A stretch of 64,000 nucleotides of DNA, taken from the NCBI RefSeq assembly GCF_001039355.2, contig NW_019775425.1:391366-455365 (forward strand), in the 5' to 3' direction. Position 1 is the first letter of the stretch. Each line of letters begins with the position of its first letter. The position numbers and the translations under genes are program-made. The notes under the pieces were generated by a model. That model was not told where the DNA came from and made no database searches. It was given only the letters and a program-made list of their open reading frames with translations. The DNA is from Lingula anatina (lineage: Eukaryota; Brachiopoda; Lingulata; Lingulida; Lingulidae). This document shows positions 14,063 through 26,900 of the stretch, one piece after another.

Positions 14063-14707
14063 TACCTATACAGACGAATAGGGGGCAAAGGGTTTCATTT
14101 TGAAAGAAAACGTTTTCGATAACAACTGATTAAGAAAGAGTTTACCTAGCACAACAAAGAAAATGTAAGTGTGGCACAGTGTTGAGATAAAAAAACACAC
14201 AACATTACCTATTCTGTTCATAGTCACAAAAATATTTCTAAGTATGAGTAACAAAATATACGTCTCTCCTAATTTGACATCAGTGACATCATTTTAAAAA
14301 TACTGATCTTTTTCGTCCATCACATAGAATGTTTTCGCGTCCAAAATAGAAAAAACATTTGGTGGGTAACCCCCCAGTGTCGAGTGACTCATAGTACTTT
14401 CACTTTACATATCACACACGTAGTAAGAAAATAGACAAACATTGTTGTTTACTTTTCTAGAATAGACATTTCTTATCTTATTGAAAATTTGAATCTTGTG
14501 CAACATTACTTTCAATTTCACTTTAAAAAGAAAATTGGGACCTAGCCAAGGGAAACCCCAGATTTTATTCATAGTGTATTTACTAACAATCTGAAATGAA
14601 AGAACATCGTATGAATATAATTCAGACTTGTGGATTAGTCAGCGACCGCTAAAAGACAGTCGGTCCATTTTTTCTGGAGAGATGTAGGCGTAGAGACAGG
14701 CAGGAGC

Positions 14708-16404
14708 ATGAGGCTTTTTACTTCAGCGATATCCCTCTTCGCGAATACAGTGTGGTTGGTTTTTTATTGTTTATCGACAGGATGTGCGGGCAGTGAAGGT
14801 GAGCTGTATTCATTTCCGTCTTACGTTTAGAGTGTGGACCTGCTTCAGTCCTTTCCGAAAGGCATGAAGAGGAAAAGTATTTAAAAAAAGACGGCGCTCC
14901 ATACTTATACTGCTAAAATTCGATTGCTTGTTACCAGCTTTATTTCACGTCAATAATTTTGATTTTAGAGGAACCGTCTTCTGCAGCTCAGACTAAAACT
15001 GACACCGGTGCCAACAAATACAGTAACAGTGAACCCGCTCGACAATCAGGCCCCTCCATGGCGCCAACACTGACTCCTCCAGCATCCAACGCGAACAGCG
15101 CATTTGCCACGCTGACACCAAACCCATGTAGCTGGGCAGTAGATTATCGCATACTTATCCCGGTTGCCACCGGCTCGGTGATCTTGTCTATACTGGGCAG
15201 CGTATTCATCATCAGGTGTGCCGATTGCCGTAAACGTCACCGGGAACAACGTGAAAGGCAAAAATCGTTGAACAGGATGCAGCGGGAGACTGAGTTAGAG
15301 ACTTGGCGGGTGACCGAGCAGGGGAGAGAGCAGGAGAGGTATAATTTAAGTGGACCGAAACGTCGAAGTAAAAAGCGTCGTGCTCACCATAGCGTGCGTA
15401 CTCCTCAAAGAGACCAAGGGGACATTTTTAAAGAGCAGGAAGAAGAAGAGACAGCTTTTACTGAAACGAGCCTTTTGGATGATTTCGAATCAAATTCCTA
15501 TGATGACACAGCGGCTTGCCCGTACTCTTACGTTACAAACCAAGACCGATTTTGCGAAGAATTTACCGTGCATAACGAGAAGACGGGAGAAGATTATGGA
15601 AATCCGAACAAAGCTGATCAGTGTATCACTTTGGACGAAATCTCTCATGTTTATTTAACTTTCAGAACCGTGAAACGAAAATCTTTGATGCCAGGTACAG
15701 AAAAAGAAAATACAAGCCTGAATGTCATGGAACGTCCACGTGAAACTAGTCGTGTATCATTTAACCTGATGCCGATGGCCAACGCAAGGGAAGGGACGTG
15801 TCCGCTGCAAAGTACCAACGGGCTGACGGCGCTTCTGAAGCCAGATTGTCACTGTAGTAGGAAGTTAACAGCAAGCATGGTGAGCTCACAGTCGTCGAAG
15901 CGCACTGGTGAAATAGAGGAGTTTATTCTCGTGCAGCAGGAATCCAGTGGACAACACCCAAAAAAGACACAGGAGAAACCCGCCATTGCTCCCAAGCCGC
16001 GACAAAACGGAACCACTGTGGTACCCGCAATCCGAGGCCAATTTGACGACGGTGAACGTGACGACGAAATTTACCAGAATATCTATTCACCAACCGTTCG
16101 GGCAGCCACATTACCTCCACGCCCGGCTCCAAGGCGTTCATTAGGGAAGAAGCGACTTACCGCACCTAGGAATAAGAGGCGAAAAAGCCGGGACCTCCTT
16201 TCCAACGCGGTCCACCCGGATCCACCCAGCATGAACAAGGAAGGGTACCAGCTTCTCCGAGACCCTCCGCCCAAACGGCCACAATATCGCTCCTACGCCG
16301 CACTCACTCTTAATGAGGAAACAGTACCCAAAACCGTTGAAGAGACGGAGGTGTATCAAAAGAGGAACATTTACGTCAAAAATACGAGAGGTGAACGTAA
16401 ATGA
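14708..16404 (+). CDS. Gene B: single-pass membrane protein with long tyrosine/proline tail
   Basis: Two exons: 14708-14798 and 14969-16404, joined in phase 1 exactly as in gene A; 508 residues. Exon 1 gives a signal peptide (MRLFTSAISLFANTVWLVFY, ending near CLSTGCAGSEG). The mature ectodomain is only about 60 residues, rich in Ser, Thr, Pro and Ala, with one CSW near the membrane. A transmembrane helix at about 90-113 (ILIPVATGSVILSILGSVFII) is followed by RCADCRKRHRE. The tail of about 395 residues is first basic and acidic, then rich in short motifs: VYLTF, APKPR, EIYQNIY (Tyr399, YxNx) and PRPAPR (414-419). There is no kinase, death or TIR domain. The homology to gene A's C-terminal motif suggests a related adaptor-recruiting role; this is inference. 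I know no named family for it. Confidence 0.8.
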
Positions 16405-17818
16405 CAATTTTTTCTAGTTATAAAATGCTTAAGATAATTTTTGTGTAAGTCTTGGCTTTGAAATAAGATTTTCCCCATCAAATATATTTTAGAGCAAATG
16501 ACCGGCTCCATGGGTAGGGGGATGGGAATTCCTTTGCTTTTCTGTCTCAGATTTAAAAGTACTAATGGGCGGATTACCTCATTGATATGACAAATGGAAA
16601 ATACTGCACATAATAATAACTATAAACATTTTATTTAATAAATTGATCTGACTTAAAACAGACGATATATTTTCAGTGTACATAAATTGTGTGTTTTAAG
16701 GGCTTAAAAGTTTATTTTATGCTTGTTTATTTTTGAGATCTATGATATATAGTATATTGGAATAGTGTATATCATTACTCAGTGTGTATTTATTGCAATA
16801 AATATTTGGAAAGCGCAATAATTTGATTTCACATTACATTTTATTAAGACCATTTTAATAGCCCACATTAGATAAGCACCTCCCAGTTATCTAGTGCACT
16901 TTCATCAGAAATCGAGTCATGCAGGATGAGGAATAGACTGTAATCGGATGCGTCAATAACTGATACTCAAATACCACATTTTAAAATTTTGAAAATGTTT
17001 CCAGGCCTTTCCAGTCTTATTCTATACATCATACAGAACGACCCTAAAATCCCTCTAATAACAGCATTTGATGTCGATCTGGAATGAAGAGGAAGCCACG
17101 GTCGAGTGACTTGACAATGGTTTTATCTAAACTAGAAATGGAATAAAAGATAAAAGATAAAACACAAGTGCAAGGATACTCTTTACTAGAGGCCAATGTC
17201 ACTGTTGCAAAATCACTAAGCGTTTGAGGGGCCTCTGGCACATTGCAGGGACGGGTCTATCAATGCCTTTTCGTTAGGTCAAAAAAAATTTTTCGAGGAA
17301 ACCCCGGATAAGATACCCCTTGGACATAAAAAGGAATGTCCAAGGATACCCTAAAACATACTAATAAATAAAATAGCGTCGTGGTTGGACCAGCTAGAAA
17401 GTTATGAAGTTTCTATCTATTTGTCTAGTCATTCTCTCGACAATCTCTTTTCATTTATAATTTACTCGGAAGACTCGTAGACAGTGCTGAGTAGGTGTTT
17501 ACACATTCCATTCACCTGACATGCTTTTGCTGGTTCACGTAAAGGTCTTAATCAATCAATGATTTATTAACATATTGAAATGTAAATTATATATTTCTAA
17601 CAATCTTTTTAAAAACCACAACATTCAGACTTAACATCACAAGATACAAAAGAAGGCAGAAGTGTTATGATAAGACTTGGTAAAAACACACTCCAATATC
17701 TTCTGACTGATAAATCAATTTAGACCTGTTGGAAACCGCGCTCGGCCTGCTTAACGGCTGTGTTAAGGTGTTCTTTAAACTTTTACCTGTGTGTGTAGGC
17801 CTCCTACCTGTTCCGAAG
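16405..17818. other. Gene B 3'UTR and spacer to fasciclin gene
   Basis: AT-rich, no exon seen. AATAAA at 16797-16802 is the best polyadenylation signal for gene B. A small hairpin (CTTGGACAT ... ATGTCCAAG) lies at about 17318-17343. The stretch before 17819 should hold the fasciclin gene's promoter and 5'UTR, but I see no clear core element. Confidence 0.5.
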
Positions 17819-19189
17819 ATGGCGTCTTTTAGGTGCCTAATCTTGCTTGGATTGCTCATATTAGGTCCAGGAATGATAGAATGCCAAAATAAGTTAAAGC
17901 AAAGGATTGAAAACGACCAGAGATTAAGAAGGGTAAGTCAAAAACTATCAACCACCTGTAAATAGCTGTGGAATGCAGGTGATCCAAGATGGCGGCTTCA
18001 TTGTGACTCATATCACTACTCACTTGGGCAGTGGATTCCACTGTCTTTTTTTTTCTTTCTGTCTACAAATTCAGTGCATTATGGTGAAAAATAACGTTTC
18101 CACAAATATCGTTTCTTGATTTGATGACCAAAAGCTATCTAAAATATTAAATCGGTCATATTTTGGTTGTTTAAATGGGAAGGTGCGATTGAGGTCACAG
18201 TTGGAAGCATCATATTAATTTAATTCTTCAGGCCAACTGATTGTTCTAATTTGTTACTTTCCAGAACACATCACACTTTTCCATAGACAAAATTTTAAGG
18301 TAAAGAAGTGCTTTTTAAAGACAGTAAAAAAGTGATATTATTTACAACACATTTTATCTGCCACGAGGAGTAAAAATGTTTCAGGTTGTCCATAATTTGC
18401 AACATATGAGTTTGAACAATAATCTTTTCTTGCATAAAAAAGACAAGGTCACATTTACAATTCAATTCTACATGTTAAAGTACACATTCTGTCAGTTGAT
18501 GAAATTGTAAAATAATTCCCCACATTGTTCATATCGGTATAATACCAAGTCTGTTCTCATCCACAGTTGTGTTATTTACCTAATTCAGATTCAAGCCTTG
18601 TGTACCTAGTGAGTAAGTGAAGAGTTTTATAGCAAATTCAGAACATGAACACCAGTTTTATTGCATCTTAAGTATATGATGTCACAGATTGTAGGAGACT
18701 TGAGCTCACTGATCCTTGAATACCCTACACCCTGCATGAGGGGCACATTTATGGTCATTGATTTACATATGCATGTGGTAGTCAGGGCCATAAAATTGAC
18801 CATATTACAAGTGGTCTGCAGATGTAAACAACAAGGAGATCTATCTACCATTTTCTTGCATATACATGCACCCCAGGTGATTTAAGGCTTTTAAAGTTAT
18901 TTCCACATCTAACAAGTAGCATCTCTCTGTACAATGATGTTTCAGAAAAATGAGCTATAAAGCTCAAAGATTAGAACCAGTGAAAAAGTAGGCTGGTAAT
19001 TTTTTAACATAATTGGCATTTGTATTTTATCTTTTTTTCAATTATATTGATTTTTAAATTCAATAAATGTTTTGTTTTATATCTGTACTATGAATAGAAA
19101 GCTCTGTAGATTGTACGAGAATATGAATATAAATTTTCATCTCCTCCATCCCAGTTTAAACCACAAACCTTCATACTCCCATTTACGCC

Positions 19190-19231
<42 letters not shown>

Positions 19232-22200
19232 TTTATTTCTTAAAAACCACACTACACTACCATCTCAGTGCTGTTTACAAATAAAATTATCAGAATTACA
19301 AGTAATTATATAAATAATAAAAGCTAAGGTGAATAAAACAATTAAAATGCATTTATCTCTACACTACCGTCTCAGTGCTGTTTACAAATAAAATTATCAG
19401 AATTACAAGTAATTATATAAATAATAAAAGCTAAGGTGAATAAAACAATTAAAATGCATTTATCTCCTTCAATTATAACATTTTTCTGCCTGCAATTGAT
19501 CTTAAAGCTGGCTACTTGACAGGGTTTCCACTACTTGTAAATACCTGGTATATCAATGCTTTAGACTGCTAAATGTGTTGTTTGATGTTCTTCACTTGTT
19601 GTTAATTTCCAAACTTCTATACTTTTGCAGTTCAAGGAATTGCTGGAAACATCCAGGTCGCTACTTCTAGACAACTATCTGAATGGGGTGCCAGAACGGA
19701 AATACACAGTGTTTGCTCCAACAGATGCTGCATGGGACAAATTACCTGAAATAGTCCAAAATAACCTACGAGATGTCAATAATGCAGAAAGCTTGGATAA
19801 ATTTCTGAGATATCATATAAGTGAGTAAATATTCATTTTTCACTTCTTTCATAAAATATAGGTTTTAAAATAATCACTGGCTCTCTACCCCCCTCTCCTA
19901 CTAAACAGGTTGTCATCAGGCCCAGTAAAAGCTGAATCCAATCCAAATGACTAAAAAGAATTTACAAAAGTGGTACATATTTCTTATTTTGCAGAAATGG
20001 TTACAAAAAGTATATTATTTATATTGATAAAAAGAAACATATTGAAGCAGAGTCAATATTTTGCCTTTGAACATTTTTAGGTTAGTATATATAAAGATGG
20101 GCCAATAAGCACAGATATCAATTGCCCAAGTTGGCCTGTGTATAAATATGTTTTACTAATGTTGAGGTTAACATTAAGGTACTTATACTCTGCTTGTACT
20201 TAATCTTCAGTAATTGCATAATTTTGTTCATTTATTAAACATCACAATTCTGTATCCATTACTTCTCTTGAACAAAACCGTGTTTTCTCAATCATCTCAA
20301 GTTGACACTTGCTCTCATGATCATGATCAGGCAATTATTGCGACCAGCAGATAATTTTGTCCAAGCCTAAAAACTATTAATATGTTTATTTATGGCAAAT
20401 TTCATGAATTTTTAGCTATAGTATTCTGTTTCTCATTTTTCTGCCCCCCTCCCCCCCCCCCCAAAAAAAAAAAAGGTAAAAACATATTTTTGTTAGACCT
20501 TTGGATGAATATTACAAATAAGTACTTTAAAGACTGTTGCAAAGTCATTTTACATTAACATACTTACAAAATTTACCTTTTCAAATGCTTGATAAAAACA
20601 GCATGTGCCTCTGATATTTTTCTTTCTGTGTGATACCAAGTCTTCAAAAGTGATGATACAACTATCTCTTTGTGGATCTTCAAAGCCCCCCGGAACAATT
20701 CAAAGTAAAAACAAAGTATATGGCCATCTTTTTTTTTTAGTAATAAATCATTTATCAGGTAATATTCTAACTTGTATTCTGCTAATTTGTATACACACAT
20801 TTATACAATATATCTAAAATGATGAAATCTTTATTCAAAAGTCATAAGGGCAAGAGTCATTAGAGCAAACTGACTTGGCAAGTATATTAAGTTCCAAAAT
20901 AAAGTAAATTTTGTTTTGAAAGTAATATGCATTCTAAGAGCACATTCAGAACAGTGGAATAACAGATCTGCAGATCAAATATGGCTGACCAACTTAAATG
21001 CTTGTTGTGTAATCCCCATGGGGAATCTATTCAGTGTCTAATTGGGAATTAATCAGCAAGCATTTGAGTGGGTTGCCATATTTGATCTGCAGATCTGTAA
21101 GTCTGTTGTTCTGAATACGCTCTTAGTATACGCAGTTACACTGATCCTCTTGAAACTGATTAACTCTTTTTTTACATATTAGTAAAAGAAGCTAAAATTC
21201 ACACAACTGAGATGGCAAACTTAAAGTATAAGGAGACGATGGAGAGCAACAAAGCAAAAGTTTTCTTCAACATGGTTCAGTCTAATGGAAATGTGAGTAA
21301 ATTATCTGTTTGACATATCATTTTATGTAGTAAACACTATATTACTTTTTAATATAAAAAAGATTAAAAAAGCCATTCAATTTATTTAAGAATGAGAAAG
21401 TGTTAATTTGTTAAGTCTTTAATTGACAAATTTTGATTTGCTTAGGACAGACCTATAATAACATAACATAAAAAAGGGTTTCCACAGTTGAAAATTGAAT
21501 ATTTTATTGAAACCAAACATCTACTTGATGTTACCAAGAAATTTATAAATTTGGGTGTTTATGCAGAAAATTTATCTTATATGATTAATTAATTTACTTC
21601 TTTTCTTCTTTTTTTAAAACCCCATTTAGCAACAAGGTGGATATTTTGTGAATCAAGCTAAAATTATCCAGCCAAATACAGATGCAGAAAATGGCTACCT
21701 TCACATCATCGATGAATATCTTTTTCCCATGGGTAGCACAAAATCCATGTCTGGGTACATTTCCCAACCGGAGTCACAAGAAGTCATTAATATGGGAGTA
21801 CTGTGAGTGACATTTCTGAGTTCCAGGTTCAAGTTCAATTATATATGTATTTAATTATTTATTTCAAAAAGCACTTACAAATAAAGGAGAGAGAAAAGAA
21901 AAGAAGAATGAATACACAAATATATATACAACATACTTCATCATCGGTAATGCATGGAAACTTGGGTTACACCAAAATTGTTTTTGTAAAGTAACACTCT
22001 CAACTTCCTTTAAGTTAGTATTAAGTTGTTGTATTCATAAACCCTGCATCATATATTTAGAATAGATAGATTTGTATATAGATATTACTGAGCATGGTAA
22101 GAAATAATAACAATATTGACATTACATAGTAAAGAATGTAAGTTATGTAGGGAAAGCATGGCATTTTACTCTTTTGAGAAAAATGTGCTTTTGATTTGGA

Positions 22201-23882
22201 AGAGTGCAGTTACATGTTTTTTGACATTATTCTTGTGTTTTCAAAACCAGAAAATTCCAAGAGATGATGAATGCCCTTCCAATCAGAGGGCCAGGGGGTC
22301 TCAGGGACCAACTGACTGACCTGGAGCAATTGACAGTCTTTGTACCCACCAATGAAGCCCTCAGCACAATTCCAACAGCCAAATGGGATGAACTCATGGC
22401 AGATACAACCAAACTAGAACAAGTAAGTCATACGTTTGGCTCATAAACATATATAGAAATCATACCAAATAGATAATGGTTAGGATTTATTAAAAAATGA
22501 CAATAATAGAAAAGGGGCTTGAAACCAGTGCATTAGTTTTTTTAAGTGGTAAAAGAAGAAAATGTGGCCACCAGTGGAAAAAGCAGCTGCATAGAAGGAC
22601 AGCATGTCCCACAATACTTGCACAATATATTTTGTTAAACTTCAGAAATAATATGCTATTTGAATACACAAGTGAATTGATACTGTTTTAGGTTGTTGCA
22701 TCCCATGTTATTCCAAATAAAGTCTACTTCAGCAGCATAGTGGACAGTATGGGAGAGGATGGAGTCCAAGCTGTAGAGGGAAGAATTGTGGGGCGCACTA
22801 TAGCAAATGATGGTAATTGTGACATTGAATTTTGTCTGATCAAATAAATTCTGTTATCGTAGTGTTTTTTTTCTGTTTGATCTAAGTTTAATTATGCAGC
22901 TTCTGCAATTTCTTGATATTTTTAAAATTGTATTTCTAATTTTAGAATTATTAAGGTTCATTTGTCTTTTAAGAATGTTGAGTATCTGTTCAAAAAAGTG
23001 AACTTTACTACAATCAAATGTGATCAAACTATATGACCATAATAAGTGTACTTGAAATCTTGATTTATAAAAAATATTTTATATTTATAGAAAAAATTGT
23101 TTTGTATCGTTTTAGTTACCTCTGCCAAGGAGGTTATGTTTTCACCCCCATCAACATAACTCAAAAAATTATGGACTGATTTTGATGAAATTTTCAGGAA
23201 CTGTCAGAAGTGGGCCAAGGAACAGATGATTTGTTTTTGGTGGTGATCCAGATCAATAATCAGTCAATAATCAATAATAATCAAAAATTGCTGCCTTGGC
23301 AGAGGTCTGCGCTCTTGGAGTGCTTTTCTAGTTACTGATATTTTCTTATTATTTTCAGTGTTTATCAAGAGTAATAATATTGGTGGCCGTGTGGTCCTGC
23401 CAGATATCACAGTAGATAATGGGGTTTTCCATATGGTTGACCACATTCTTAACTTCACCTACTTTAACATATACGCTCATATCAGTCAGGAACGTAAACT
23501 CCAGTAAGTTGTGTTTTTTTATCCTCCATAAACATAATTCACTGTTGTGATATGTCAGTTTTTCCAGAAGTTTGGGAATTTTACTGTAATGAGTTTATTC
23601 TCTAGGGAAGAGGAATTTTATAGGTATATAAAAAAATAATTCCACCCAGTTAGCCAAGCCCAGTTCTATCAGAAATTTTCTGAGAAAGGCTCCCTACATG
23701 TTTATAAAGCATGCATTGTTGGGATGAATGTGGTTGTTGTGCATTCTCAGCAGGACACATTTGCATTTCGACCAAGCAGTTAAAAGAAGTTTAGTATGTC
23801 ATAAGATTTGAGCTTTAGAAAACTGTGGACAAACATGGGTATATTCAAATAGATTGTACATGTGTGAATTGGGAAAATAAAT

Positions 23883-23933
<51 letters not shown>

Positions 23934-26900
23934 GATACATGCCATGACAAAGTAGTGAAATAATTTTAAGGTAATAACACTTTCAATTCACACCCTCAGG
24001 CAGTTGGCCCAAGCAGTGATCAGCCTCCCAGGAGGTGGTCAGTCTGGAACAGGTGTCCAGGCATTATTGGAGAGAGAGGGTGAGGAACTGACCTTGTTTG
24101 CACCAGTGGACTCTGCTTTTCAGTTGGTTGATACAGCTGTTAACCTCAAGGCCAATGTCACTCTTCTGGACATTGTAAGTCTTTGGTGGTTATAACTGAT
24201 ATTTTATTGGTATTTAGAAAGAATATTAGAATTCAAAATGATGAAATGTAACAATTGTTCTATTTCTACACTATAAATGAAAGTGTACCTTTGATAGCTT
24301 TTGTCCCACATTTGGGATTTCATCAGTTATATACTAGTTACAACACAAGTCATCCACTGTATGTGACATACAAATGCATAATTATGTTGAGCCAAAATAT
24401 AATTTGCTCTTATATGTCACATACAGTTGACCACAATTAGTTGTAACTGACTTATACCATGGCTGGCGCTTCAAACACTAAGATGAACACACCAAAGCAT
24501 ACGAAAATACATGCAATCTTTATGCCAAATACAAGTGCAATTGTTCTTTTGTTTGAGGCACCAGCTGTGGTATAAACTAAAGTAACAGTTTATTGATAAC
24601 TGTTCACTATAACACAATCCCAGATGTGAGACAAGTTAGGCCTACCCCATCAATTCCCATCAAAATATTTGAATTGTTTTTGTCAATGAATTAATGGTGA
24701 AATTACACACTTTTAGTAAAAGTTATTGTTTAAAATATTTATTTGTACGTTTTTTTTTGTATCTTTGTAGTAATTTCATTTTTTCACCTGAGATTTCCTA
24801 ACAGTTTTAAACCAAATGCCATTTAGTCTTGTTTATAGTCAGTCTTATATCTGTGCATACTAGACTAGTGTAGGAGTGTAGTGCTTATGAAAAACAATAA
24901 ATTGTAAAAGTAACAAGTAATTTCCAGTTTGGTCAGCCAGCCTTTACTACATTTTAAGTTTTTAACACAACAACACTTTTACAGGGCAACTTATTCCCGA
25001 TATTGTATATTTTATTTAAATTTATTGGCTAAATAATTCAATATCTTAGAGTAAATTATCTCTCCTTGTTGGTGAAGTTTAGTGTGCGTGCCTATCCCTA
25101 GATTTTGTATAGTGGTTACATTGCAATGATAAAAACTATTGTTTTTGTGCACTGTACTTGTGTAAAACTGGTATTATTGTTTAATTCTTTTCAGATTCTA
25201 AAATTGCACATTGTTAGACAACAGGTGGCCTTTAAGGATTTGACAAATACTACAGTATTGAATTCTGTGAATTCAAAGAAATTGCGGTTCGTCAAAGGCA
25301 ACAATGGTAAGTCATACAGTTTAAACTCAATAGTCAACTTTTCCATTGACCTATCACTCTTTAAAAAGCTCATTAGTCTGGTAGTTATACATGGATTGTT
25401 AAATTAATCATTCCACGGACAGTTTACAACTCAGCTTTAGAACATCAGCACATGACCATTTTGTCCTGAGGAAGGCTCTTGAGTAGAGCCGAAAATTAGA
25501 TGGTATGAAAATATTTAGCCATAAAATGTCTGTTAAATGATTAATTTTATAATCCATTGACCTATCACTGTTATGATAAGGTCTAGCATGAGTACAGCTT
25601 AATTAAGCCTTTTTGTCATAGACAGGTTTTATAAACATGTTATTAAAAAAAGCAGTTTAAATGAAAATGTCCAGTGCCAGCCAGAAGTTTATAGGTGTAA
25701 GGAACAGGCATAGGGAATAGGGCAAACATCAGCATAAGACGAATTGTGCCCTGATCGAAGTGGAGCCCAGATTTAATTGCTGTGCCTCTGCAGGGGTAGT
25801 TGTGTGGGAGGCAGAAAGTCAATAGGGGACTATGCAGCATTGCTTTCAGTTGGTGTGTGGTTCAATTTGTTTTGATTGCACCCTAAGAATAATATCTATC
25901 AAAAAAAAAAAAGTCTTGGGAATCTCAACACTTTTTTCACTACTTAAGGCATTCTCTTCATAGAGAGGAAGATGGGTGAATTTCACTCACAGTGGTAATA
26001 ATAGAAATTAGAATTTCAAAACGGGTTCTAAAAGTTTTCTGAGTGCATGGGATAAGCAGTGAATGTTTGGATAAAAGTTTGAAGGGCAATGATTACTTTT
26101 TGGGAAAATGGCCATAAGTCATCATTTTATTAAGATTGAATGGCATTTAGTTTCTCTGCTCAATTATCTGTATGTGAATTAATTATTCTTTGCAAGATAA
26201 TACTGGATTTCTAAATTCAGACAAGTCAAGAGCTACATTCAGTGATTTTCGAATAGATGGAGGGTGTAGTGTCAGCATATTCAGTGTCAGATGACATTCA
26301 GTATTATTTATTTTAAATGCTGGTTGGATCATATTGTATATGCACTAAATGTATCAATTCTTAATTGTAGGGACAAGTTTTGTGAGTTATTCTGCTTGTC
26401 ATGTCTTTATTTGTGATATATTTATCTTTTCCTCTAACTGGTTCATTTTAATATGAGATGGTGAAATCATTCAGTTTTTGACATGTACGATTCCACCATT
26501 TAATGGTGTAAATGATGCAATATTTATATGTAGAGTTGCTTTTAGTTATTTGATAAATGCTTAAAAAAGATCAGCTGCACTGAGCGCCGCCTGCATGGTG
26601 AGAGCAAATAACAGTAGCTAAAGGTAATGTAATGTCACTCACATATAATATTGTGACATCCATAACAGGGTCAGACGGATGAAATCTTCTGGAAGATGGT
26701 CAGAATTTTTCAAGTTTTCATTGAGGGACATCCAATTTTCTCTGTTGGAAGATGGTCAAAAATGGAGAATGGATTAACAAAGAAAATTTGGAAGACTGTC
26801 AGAAAATATCTCTGGACCTGCCCCTGTATATCATGCACAGCTTTATACATTATGTAAAAAATATTGCTGCTGTTTTGTGTGTGAATAGTCATAATAAGAC

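Noticed and set aside
17729-17818. Upstream in-frame extension of the fasciclin first exon
   Set aside because: The extended frame has no ATG before 17819, and the signal peptide fits best from 17819.
18627-18885. Overlapping opposite-strand frames in fasciclin intron 1
   Set aside because: Possible weak inverted symmetry, but I could not find matching arms of useful length.
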